Positions 8,025 through 14,266 of a stretch of DNA of 33,431 bases are shown one piece after another. The notes under the pieces are model-generated. The model was not told where the DNA came from and ran no database searches. It saw only the letters and a program-made list of their open reading frames with translations. A program made the translations under genes and the position numbers. This DNA is from Myxococcales bacterium (GTDB lineage Bacteria; Myxococcota_A; Bradymonadia; UBA7976; UBA1532): contig SHZC01000034.1 in NCBI GenBank assembly GCA_009692505.1, positions 1 through 33,431 on the forward strand, written 5' to 3'. The stretch's first letter is position 1. Every line of letters begins with the position of its first letter.

Positions 8025-8369
8025 GTGCCGATCACGATGCTCAGGGTGCAGCGGATCCCATGGGCGGGCTTGGATCCATTGGGCGGGATTGCTGAAGATG
8101 GACAACTACGCGGCTCTTCGCGTGTCATGATGCGAGTTCCACCCAACCTGATTGGAGCCGTGTCGGCGGGCGACGCGGCGACTGTCAGGTCGATCGGGCA
8201 CGACCTCAAAGCCTCGTTCGGCCAGACAGGTGCGGCCAGACTACAGGCGATGGCCATCGAGTTGGAGACAATGGGGGGGCAGGGCCAGCTCTCCGAGGCG
8301 GCGGAGATCGTCTCAAGCATGGCCTCTGTTTTCACCGCGTTGAAGGAAAGAATCCAAGAAGAAGGATGA
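8025..8369 (+). CDS. Small Hpt-like phosphotransfer protein
   Basis: The longest reading uses GTG 8025 (114 residues); ATG 8037, or ATG 8128 (80 residues), are alternatives, and none has a clear ribosome site. Residues from about 48 match a histidine phosphotransfer helix bundle: AGDAATVRSIGHDLKASFG, with H59 in the place of the phosphorylated His of the H-x-L-K-G/A-S motif, then GAARLQAMAIELE and a closing helix ending LKERIQ. The domain would relay phosphate between a hybrid kinase and response regulators; no kinase or regulator gene is in the window. It lies between two glycosyltransferases and its TGA overlaps the next ATG (ATGA). The N-terminal 30-35 residues do not look like Hpt, so the start is uncertain. 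Confidence 0.65.
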   Translation: MPITMLRVQRIPWAGLDPLGGIAEDGQLRGSSRVMMRVPPNLIGAVSAGDAATVRSIGHDLKASFGQTGAARLQAMAIELETMGGQGQLSEAAEIVSSMASVFTALKERIQEEG

Positions 8370-9553
8370 GCGTGCGAAGGTGGGCCGACGTGAAGACGCT
8401 GACCAGACCCCGCCGCGTCTTCTTCCTTCAGCCGCTCATCCCCCACTATCGCGTGCCATTCTTCGCGCGCCTGTCGCGGGTCGATGGGCTCGACCTCCAC
8501 CTGCACGCGAGCCTTGAACAACCGGGCTCGACTCTGAAAAGCGACGGACGCGCGGTCACGGAGCTCGGCTGCGTAATGCATCCCTGCCGGGCCCTCGCCA
8601 ACGGTCAGCTCTTCTGGCAGTCGGGCCTCTCGATCCCCAAGCACTTCGGCCGCGGGGACGTCGCCGTCATCCCGGGCGCGCCGCGATTCCTGTCGAACTA
8701 CACGGCGGCGATCGAGGCCCGCCGACGTGGGGTCTCGCTCCTCTACTTTGGCATGGGCTTTGGCCTGGGGGAGGACGCCAACGCGGTCTCTCTGAAGCTC
8801 CGGCTGCGACGCCTGCTCGCCCAACGTTTCGACGGCGTCATCTTGTATACGGAGCGTGAGGCCGAGGCTTATGTGGCCGCGGGTCTACCGGCCACAAAAG
8901 TCTGCGGCATGAACAACGCGCTGGACATCGAGCCGATGCTCAACGCGCAGGCCGCCGTCGACGCGGTGGCCCTCGAGGCCTTCAAGGCGCGCCTTGACCT
9001 CGTCGGTCGTCGAGTGCTTCTGCTCGTCGGGCGCCTCACCCAGAAGGCCCGCGGCGCGCTGCTCGTCGAGGCGCTGGTCCATCTGCCCAAGGACTACGTC
9101 GCCGTCTTCATCGGGGGTGGTGAGCTCGAAAACGAGCTGCGCGCCCTGGCGATACGCAAGGGCGTCGAGGCCCGCACACGCTTCGTTGGGCCGCTTTACG
9201 ATGAGGGCCAGCTCGCCCCCTACTTCCTCACGGCGGACCTCTTGGTCTATCCGGGCAGCATCGGCCTGAGCATCCTGCACGCCTTCGCATACGGTCTGCC
9301 CGTCGTCACCCATGGCGATGAACCCGCGCAGTTCCCCGAGTTCGCCGCGTTGAGCAAGGGCCAAAACGGCGACACCTTCGAGGCGGGTGATTCAGGCGCG
9401 CTCGCCTCCACCGTGCTCCGCCTCACGCTCGACGTCCCGGGCCTCGAGAGGATGCGTGAGGGCGCTCGTGAGACCGTCAGACACGCTTGGCATATCGACT
9501 CGATGGTCGACCGCTTCGTGGGCGCCATTGAGCGGGCCGGTGGTCTGAATTGA
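8366..9553 (+). CDS. GT4-like glycosyltransferase with altered EX7E motif
   Basis: This 395-residue GT-B enzyme opens with RVFFLQPLIPHYRVPFFARL, typical of GT4 relatives. The middle has the acceptor-side VAVIPGAPRFLSNY. The C-terminal Rossmann half has LLLVGRLTQKARG and PGSIGLSILHAFAYGLPVVT. Where most GT4 enzymes have Glu-x7-Glu, this one has Ile-x7-His in an otherwise conserved loop; a PG-x-x-GL-S-x-x-HAFA version is seen in a GT4 subgroup, so it may still be active. The start overlaps the Hpt stop, indicating translational coupling. The stop is one base from the DedA gene stop on the other strand. Substrates are unknown; an envelope or secreted polysaccharide is likely. Confidence 0.85.
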   Translation: MSVRRWADVKTLTRPRRVFFLQPLIPHYRVPFFARLSRVDGLDLHLHASLEQPGSTLKSDGRAVTELGCVMHPCRALANGQLFWQSGLSIPKHFGRGDVAVIPGAPRFLSNYTAAIEARRRGVSLLYFGMGFGLGEDANAVSLKLRLRRLLAQRFDGVILYTEREAEAYVAAGLPATKVCGMNNALDIEPMLNAQAAVDAVALEAFKARLDLVGRRVLLLVGRLTQKARGALLVEALVHLPKDYVAVFIGGGELENELRALAIRKGVEARTRFVGPLYDEGQLAPYFLTADLLVYPGSIGLSILHAFAYGLPVVTHGDEPAQFPEFAALSKGQNGDTFEAGDSGALASTVLRLTLDVPGLERMREGARETVRHAWHIDSMVDRFVGAIERAGGLN

Positions 9554-9572
9554 CTTAGTCGGTGGTCTGAAT
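9538..9572. repeat. 13-bp direct repeat spanning two convergent stop codons
   Basis: CGGTGGTCTGAAT occurs at 9538-9550 and again at 9560-9572 (22-base period). The first copy encodes the end of the glycosyltransferase; the second, read on the minus strand, encodes IQTT at the end of the DedA-family protein. The copies share sequence although the genes are unrelated, so a small local duplication at the gene junction is likely. No hairpin terminator is apparent. Confidence 0.8.
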
Positions 9573-10166
9573 CGCCCGCCGCTTCTTCCAGTAGGAGAAG
9601 CCGAGGTAGCCGAGGAGGCCCACGACAAGCAGCCCGCCGATGATGGACCGCTGCCACAATGCGGCGGTCTCGAGGATGACCGTCCAGTTCTCGCCGAACT
9701 TCACGCCCAGCAAAATCCAGACGGGCACCGAGACGAGCGCGGCGAGGGCGTCCATGAGCAGGAAGCGAGGGAAGGCGAAGCCCGACAGCCCGGCCGAGAG
9801 GAAGACCGCCCCCCGAAGCCCGGCGACGAAGCGCCCGAAGAAGACCGCCCAGTTGCCGTATCGCGTGAACCAACGCGCGACGCGGTCCTGCCGTGAGCGG
9901 GTCAGGATGCGCGCCCACCAGCCCGAGATCTCGGCGGAGCGCGAGATGCGGCGGCCGATGAAGAAGAGGCAGGAGTCGCCGAGCAGGATGAACAGCATGC
10001 TCAAGCCGAAGTGGGCCCAGACGTTGATCTTGCCCATGCCGGCCATGACGCCCCCGAAGATGAGCGGGATGTCCTCGGGGATCGGCAGGCCCAAGCCGGC
10101 GAGCATGAGCGCGACCGCGATCCCCACATAGGTGAACTCCTCAAGGTAGTTCGTCAGCCATTCCAT
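9555..10166 (-). CDS. DedA-family (VTT-domain) inner membrane protein
   Basis: The protein has 203 residues, about normal for the family, and starts at ATG 10166. It shows the family's re-entrant motif GLGLPIPED (E31, D32), the segment DSCLFFIGRR, and FFGRFVAGLRG with the conserved arginines R112 and R118. Several transmembrane stretches follow, including WILLGVKFG and SIIGGLLVVGLLGYLGF, and the tail is basic. DedA proteins move lipid carriers such as undecaprenyl phosphate or phospholipids across the inner membrane. Undecaprenyl phosphate recycling would fit with the neighbouring glycosyltransferases, but substrate choice is inference. The gene is convergent with the second glycosyltransferase and 16 bases downstream of the gene starting at 10953. 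Confidence 0.92.
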   Translation of the reverse strand: MEWLTNYLEEFTYVGIAVALMLAGLGLPIPEDIPLIFGGVMAGMGKINVWAHFGLSMLFILLGDSCLFFIGRRISRSAEISGWWARILTRSRQDRVARWFTRYGNWAVFFGRFVAGLRGAVFLSAGLSGFAFPRFLLMDALAALVSVPVWILLGVKFGENWTVILETAALWQRSIIGGLLVVGLLGYLGFSYWKKRRAIQTTD

Positions 10167-10182
10167 GCGTCTTACAGTCGCC

Positions 10183-10953
10183 TCAGAGGTTCTTCAGGAG
10201 GCGAGCGGCCCGGTCGGCTTCTCGGTCCTTTTGCGTGGGGACAAAGGCGCGTCGCTTAGCGTCGACGGTGTCTCGCCGTTCCCGAAGCTCGGTCATGTAC
10301 TTGAAGACTTGGGGGCCGACGTCGCGCGAACGGTAAAGCAGGTTGACGAAGCCGCCGTGGCCCCGGCTCGGAGGCTGGTGGAAGACCTCGAGCTTGACCT
10401 CGCGGGTCTCGAAGACGTCAAGCACGGCGGCGCCTTTGGTCTCCGCACCTCGGTGGGACTTGGGCGTGCCGTACTTGCCCTCGATGAGCTTGAGCAGGAG
10501 CAGGGCGTCGTCGGCAAAGGCCGCCTCGAAGGGGACGTCGAGGTCCGCACCGTAGAGGCGGCCGTCAAAGAAGTGCAACAGGACCCTGCCGTCGAGGGCG
10601 TCGAGCTTGACCCAGTACGACAGCGCCGAGAGCCTCGCCTTTATGGGTGCCTCCTGTCGCGCCTTCGCCCCTTTCTTCGCGGCCTTGCGGGCCTCGAATT
10701 GACGGTCGCGAACCTCGAGCTTCAGGACCGTCCGCTCGAAGGAGAGACCCTCGGTGTAGAGCTCCGGCCGAGGCCGGCCCGCCTTCAACTGTTTGCGGAC
10801 CGAGGCCTCGGACTCACCCCAGGCGAACCCACCGTAGCCGTCGGTGTCAGACGTGGGCTCGGCGGCCTTCGCGTCTGCCAGGAGGGGACCTGTGAGCATG
10901 ACGCCCAAAGCGAGGCCGCACGCCAAGGTCAGGAGTCTGAGGGTCGGATTCAT
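10183..10953 (-). CDS. Secreted protein of unknown function with WG-type repeat motif
   Basis: ATG 10953 was chosen because it gives a clean signal peptide (MNPTLRLLTLACGLALG..., cleavage near ADAKA-AEP); the longer reading has an Arg-rich non-signal start. The mature part is about 225 residues. It opens with YGGFAWGESEASVRKQL, similar to the F-x-WG-x-S-x-x-x-V motif of small periplasmic domains that often occur in lipoproteins. A Lys/Ala-rich helix and alternating beta strands (GRVLLHFFDGRLYGADLDVP) follow, and the end is a charged helix (EADRAARLLKNL). Only two isolated Cys lie in the signal region, and no catalytic residues stand out. It is likely periplasmic. It is divergent from the small membrane protein at 11033. 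Confidence 0.75.
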   Translation of the reverse strand: MNPTLRLLTLACGLALGVMLTGPLLADAKAAEPTSDTDGYGGFAWGESEASVRKQLKAGRPRPELYTEGLSFERTVLKLEVRDRQFEARKAAKKGAKARQEAPIKARLSALSYWVKLDALDGRVLLHFFDGRLYGADLDVPFEAAFADDALLLLKLIEGKYGTPKSHRGAETKGAAVLDVFETREVKLEVFHQPPSRGHGGFVNLLYRSRDVGPQVFKYMTELRERRDTVDAKRRAFVPTQKDREADRAARLLKNL

Positions 10954-10996
10954 GCGGGCGGCATGATCGGCGCAGCCTCGTCGCGGGTCAACGCGG

Positions 10997-11026
10997 TTGC
11001 GACCGGGAATCGACGACCGATACAGT
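10997..11026 (+). promoter_or_regulatory. Candidate promoter for the small membrane protein and MopE/SUMF1 lipoprotein
   Basis: TTGCGA (10997-11002) and TACAGT (11021-11026) are separated by 18 bases. TACAGT matches TATAAT at four of six positions. The expected transcript start falls at or next to the ATG at 11033, implying a leaderless message. No ribosome site is seen before the ATG. Confidence 0.35.
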
Positions 11027-11032
11027 GAAACC

Positions 11033-11224
11033 ATGCTGAAGCTGATCATCGCCTTCGTCTTGCTCGGTGGAGGGTTCGCCTGCGGCTTCTATGCCGGCAT
11101 CCAACACCGCAACCAACAACTCGTCGACAACCCCCAACTCTTCCTTGAGGAGTACGGCAAGGATCTGAAAACCAAGGCCGGTGCCGGGCTGAAGAAGCTG
11201 ATTGACGCGATCGGCACCGAGTGA
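11033..11224 (+). CDS. Small single-pass membrane protein
   Basis: The protein has 63 residues from ATG 11033. Residues 2-22 form one hydrophobic helix (LKLIIAFVLLGGGFACGFY) with Gly-rich packing. An amphipathic tail rich in Gln, Asn and Lys follows, ending DAIGTE. The tail is probably cytoplasmic or periplasmic; the orientation is not clear. The TGA overlaps the GTG start of the MopE/SUMF1 lipoprotein (GTGA), so the two are translated together. I recognise no family. The coupling suggests an accessory to the lipoprotein. Confidence 0.65.
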   Translation: MLKLIIAFVLLGGGFACGFYAGIQHRNQQLVDNPQLFLEEYGKDLKTKAGAGLKKLIDAIGTE

Positions 11225-12846
11225 GTCTGGGTTTGAGGCTCGCGGTCGTCGCGTTCATCGGGGCGTGTACGCCACAGGAGGACCGACCGCATGTTCCGCC
11301 GGAGACCCTCGAGCCGGACGCCGACTTGGCCTTCGTCAACGATCAGGACCGCGACGGCTTCGAGCCCCCGGAGGACTGCGACGATCAGAACCCGCGCATC
11401 AAACCCGGCCAGGCGGACCTCTGCGGCGACGGGATTGATCAGGACTGCACCGGGGCCGATCTGGACTGCGCCGAGGTCGACAACGACGGGGACCGGCTGT
11501 CCGAGAACCAGGGCGACTGCGACGACGACGACCTGCTCATTTATCCGGGCCAGCTCGAGAACTGCGACGACGGCAAAGACGACGACTGCGATGGACGGGA
11601 TCTCCTGTGCACCGAGGTCGACATGGACGGCGACACGTTCTCGGCCATGGAGGGCGACTGCGACGATACGCGCGCCTACCGTTTCCCGGGCGCGCGTGAG
11701 CTCTGCGGCGATGGTCAAGACGACGACTGCGACGGTCGGGATCAGCCCTGCCCGACCAACGACCAAGACGAAGACGGCGTGCTCGACGCGGACGATGTCT
11801 GCCCGGACGTCCCCGATCCGTTCCAGCCCGATCGCGACGTAGACGGTGTGGGGGACTTCTGTGACAACTGCCCGACCGTCGTGAACGTGGACCAGCAAGA
11901 CGGCGACGGCGATCGGCTCGGCGACGCCTGCGACGAGGACGTAGACCGGGACGGAGACGGCTTCACCTCGGCGGAGGGCGACTGTGACGACGCCAACCCC
12001 GATGTCGCGCCGAGGCGAGAGGAGGTCTGTAACGACCTCGACGACGACTGCAACGGCTTCGCCGACGATGACTGCCCCAACGACCACCGCAGCCCGCTCA
12101 TTCGGGTCGCCGCCGGGGACTCGCTGCTCGGTAGCCAGGACGCCGATCCGGCCGAGTGCCAAGGTGAGCAGGTCGACGAGAACTGCGATGAGGTGCCACA
12201 GCGCACCGTCTCAATCTCCCCGTTCGATCTCGAGGTCGCCGAGGTGACCAACGCCCAATATCGGGACTGCCTCATGACCGGGCGCTGCTCTCTGCCCTTC
12301 CGCTCGCCGAACATCGTCTCGTCGCTGCGCTTTGAAGATCCACAGTTCGACACCTACCCCGTGGTCTTCGTTAGCCAGGTCCAAGCGGAGACCTACTGCG
12401 CGTTCGCCGGTCGCCGCCTGCCCACCGAAGCGGAGTGGGAGAAGGCGGCGCGCGGCCGTGACCCCTTGGCGCAGCGACGCTACCCCTGGGGCGACGCGGC
12501 CCCGGACTGCCTGCGCACCAACCTCTCCCACTGCTTAGGCTCACCGGAGCCCTCCGGCAGCCGCCCCGGAGACGCGACAGACACGGGCCTCTTGGACATG
12601 GGAGGCAATGTGCACGAGCTCGTCTCGGGCTTCTACGATCCGAACTGGTACCGCGTCCTGCGCGACGGGGCCGTGGACCCAAGCCCACCGATGGTGCCCG
12701 ACGAGCGACGCCAGGTGCCCCTCAGGGGCGGCGCCTATGAGAGCCCGGCGGCCTTCTCGACCTTGTCCTATCGCGGCTTCCGCGCCCTGCTCGGCGACCG
12801 AGACCGTCGACCCGATGTGGGCTTCCGGTGCCTCGCGGAGCTCTGA
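11221..12846 (+). CDS. Lipoprotein fusing MopE-type metal-binding repeats to a SUMF1 (FGE-like) domain
   Basis: The GTG start gives a short lipoprotein signal ending AFIGAC, lipidated Cys at residue 16. Residues about 38-180 hold three MopE motifs of the form DxDxDGF..EDCDD.NP.I.PG..E.C.DGIDxDCDG. Residues about 180-240 contain two type-3-like repeats (DDVCPD, DNCPTV), then comes a fourth MopE motif ending near 287. Residues about 294-541 are a SUMF1/FGE-sulfatase domain with EVTNAQYRDC, RLPTEAEWEKAA (P401), MGGNVHELV (N463, E466) and LRGGAYES (501-508). The two active-site cysteines of true formylglycine-generating enzymes are absent from the RGGAYESPAAFSTLSYR segment, so a binding or structural role is more likely than catalysis. 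The protein is coupled to the small membrane protein upstream. Confidence 0.92.
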   Translation: MSLGLRLAVVAFIGACTPQEDRPHVPPETLEPDADLAFVNDQDRDGFEPPEDCDDQNPRIKPGQADLCGDGIDQDCTGADLDCAEVDNDGDRLSENQGDCDDDDLLIYPGQLENCDDGKDDDCDGRDLLCTEVDMDGDTFSAMEGDCDDTRAYRFPGARELCGDGQDDDCDGRDQPCPTNDQDEDGVLDADDVCPDVPDPFQPDRDVDGVGDFCDNCPTVVNVDQQDGDGDRLGDACDEDVDRDGDGFTSAEGDCDDANPDVAPRREEVCNDLDDDCNGFADDDCPNDHRSPLIRVAAGDSLLGSQDADPAECQGEQVDENCDEVPQRTVSISPFDLEVAEVTNAQYRDCLMTGRCSLPFRSPNIVSSLRFEDPQFDTYPVVFVSQVQAETYCAFAGRRLPTEAEWEKAARGRDPLAQRRYPWGDAAPDCLRTNLSHCLGSPEPSGSRPGDATDTGLLDMGGNVHELVSGFYDPNWYRVLRDGAVDPSPPMVPDERRQVPLRGGAYESPAAFSTLSYRGFRALLGDRDRRPDVGFRCLAEL

Positions 12847-12852
12847 CCCGCC

Positions 12853-13344
12853 TCACTCCTTGATGGCGAAGTCGGTCTCGGCGAGCACGGTCCCACGAAA
12901 GCCCGTGGTGATGACGAACTTGTAACGACGCTCGACCTCGAAGGTCTCCCGTCGAAGCTCCATGAAGCTCGCGAGCACGCGGGTACCGCGGTCGCCGGGA
13001 TAGATGGGGAACGTGTCCTTCATCTCGAGCCCCTCGGTGACATCGTAGACGGTGCCCGTGAGCTGCGTGACGGCGATGGGCTGCGCGAAGAAGGCCATGA
13101 ATTCGATGGGGATCTTGTCGCCCTCGCCGAACTTGAAGCCCTTCATGTCTGTGCGTTTCATGAACGTGGCCATCTCGGCCTCGGACTTGAACCGTGTGGG
13201 AAACGGCCGCTGTGCGAGGATGATGCGGCCCTTCAGCACATCGGCTGCGGCTTTGCCCTTGGCCATCGCCACGCCCGTCGGCAGAAAGGTCGTGACCACA
13301 CAGGGGCCCGCCGCGAGACACATCATCAAGGCCAATCTTCGCAT
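12853..13344 (-). CDS. Exported protein of unknown function (163 residues)
   Basis: ATG 13344 is the likely start because it begins a signal peptide (MRRLALMMCLAAGPCVV..., ending near GVAMA-KG). Upstream in-frame sequence is Arg-rich and overlaps the next gene antiparallel to its codon pattern. The mature protein is about 135 residues. It starts with a strand-rich segment (LKGRIILAQRPFPTRF), then FMAFFAQPIAVTQLTGTVYDV and a C-terminal beta segment (VERRYKFVITTGFRGTVLAETDF). This looks like an immunoglobulin-like or C2-like beta sandwich, but that is a guess. I believe similar proteins occur in myxobacteria without known function. The gene is convergent with the MopE/SUMF1 gene (6 bases apart) and 53 bases downstream of the Pro-rich lipoprotein gene. 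Confidence 0.75.
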   Translation of the reverse strand: MRRLALMMCLAAGPCVVTTFLPTGVAMAKGKAAADVLKGRIILAQRPFPTRFKSEAEMATFMKRTDMKGFKFGEGDKIPIEFMAFFAQPIAVTQLTGTVYDVTEGLEMKDTFPIYPGDRGTRVLASFMELRRETFEVERRYKFVITTGFRGTVLAETDFAIKE

Positions 13345-13397
13345 GGGGCGGGACTGTAATGAATCCGGAACCCGACGAAAAGCACCGCGTGTGTTCT

Positions 13398-14177
13398 TCA
13401 CCAAGCGAGGGGTGCTGCGAACCCGCCGCAGATCTCCAACGGCACGTCGCAGAGCCGTTCGCGGCACTCGGCGCAGTCCACGGCATCGTCGTTGAACCCG
13501 CAGGGGATGATGCATAACGCGCCCACGCAGCTCACCCAGGCGCCGTAGCAGCCCGAGCATCGGGCGGAGAGGCCCGTCTGCGTGACGACACAGGCGTTGA
13601 CGCAGGGCTGCTGCATCATCTGACCCAGGCAAGCAAGCCCGCACGCGCTCCCTACGTCACGCCAGCGGCGGTTCTCACGCATGACGGTGTCGTCCGCGTC
13701 GTTGGTGCATGCGCCCTCGCCGACCTGATGGGGCGCGGCCGGATCGATGACGCAGTGGGTCCCGAAGCAGAGCATGTCGGCAGCACCGCAGTCGTCATCG
13801 GTGCGGCATTCGGGCTCGGGCGGCGGCTCGGTGGCCGGCGGAGGCCCCTGATCGGGCTCGGGCGGCTGGGCCGACGGGACGGCTGACGGATCGGGGACGT
13901 CGGGTGGATCGGGGGCGTCGGTGGGCGGGGCGGTCGGCACCAGCGGCGGCTCGGTGGCGGGCGACGGCCCCTGATCGGGATCGGGCGGCGACGTCGGCGC
14001 GACGCTCGGTGGCAGCAGGGCGGCGTCGAACCTCGGCGTCTCCCCCGGCTCAAGCGGTCTGAGATCAGGCCCTCGAGACACACCCCGATCCTCGACGAGG
14101 GCGTCCACATCGGCGGCGACGACCTGCGCGCAGCCCACAAGACAGAACCCAACGAGGCAGAGGAGCCGAGCAATCAT
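13398..14177 (-). CDS. Lipoprotein with Pro-rich linker and Cys-rich C-terminal domain
   Basis: ATG 14177 yields a lipoprotein signal (MIARLLCLVGFCLVGCAQ) with lipidated C16 after LVG. Residues about 45-140 are a low-complexity linker of Pro, Asp, Glu and Gln with a repeated PDQGP(P/S)PATEPP unit. The C-terminal 120 residues hold about 20 cysteines: CRTDDDCGAADMLCFGTHC resembles the disulfide knot of other Deltaproteobacterial surface proteins, and CVGALCIIPCGFNDDAVDC follows. The total is 259 residues. It is probably anchored in the outer membrane, with the Cys-rich head held off by the linker. Function is unknown. It precedes the 163-residue exported protein and diverges from the sulfatase-like gene. 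Confidence 0.82.
   Translation of the reverse strand: MIARLLCLVGFCLVGCAQVVAADVDALVEDRGVSRGPDLRPLEPGETPRFDAALLPPSVAPTSPPDPDQGPSPATEPPLVPTAPPTDAPDPPDVPDPSAVPSAQPPEPDQGPPPATEPPPEPECRTDDDCGAADMLCFGTHCVIDPAAPHQVGEGACTNDADDTVMRENRRWRDVGSACGLACLGQMMQQPCVNACVVTQTGLSARCSGCYGAWVSCVGALCIIPCGFNDDAVDCAECRERLCDVPLEICGGFAAPLAW
13822..13989 (-). repeat. Two 45-bp near-identical repeats in the Pro-rich linker
   Basis: Bases 13822-13866 and 13945-13989 share the unit GGCGGCTCGGTGGC..GGCG..GGCCCCTGATCGGG.TCGGGCGGC with four to five differences. Both encode the PDQGP-PATEPP linker unit. The separation is 123 bases. Duplication within a flexible linker explains them. Confidence 0.8.
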
Positions 14178-14229
14178 GCAGCCCTCATAGCGGAACCGAG
14201 CGTCAGCGACAATGCAACCCGCCGCGTTC

Positions 14230-14258
14230 TTGACGGTCGACCGACCGCGTTGCATAGG
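14230..14258 (+). promoter_or_regulatory. Weak candidate promoter for the sulfatase-like gene
   Basis: TTGACG (14230-14235) is followed after 17 bases by CATAGG (14253-14258), which matches the -10 consensus at only three positions. The start would fall next to the ATG at 14267, again implying little or no leader. The -35 hexamer is the same as in the ffh promoter region. Confidence 0.25.
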
Positions 14259-14266
14259 TCAGGGCC

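Noticed and set aside
7106..8824. 572-codon minus-strand open frame across glycosyltransferase genes
   Set aside because: It spans three plus-strand genes with recognisable motifs and has a composition typical of antisense reading.
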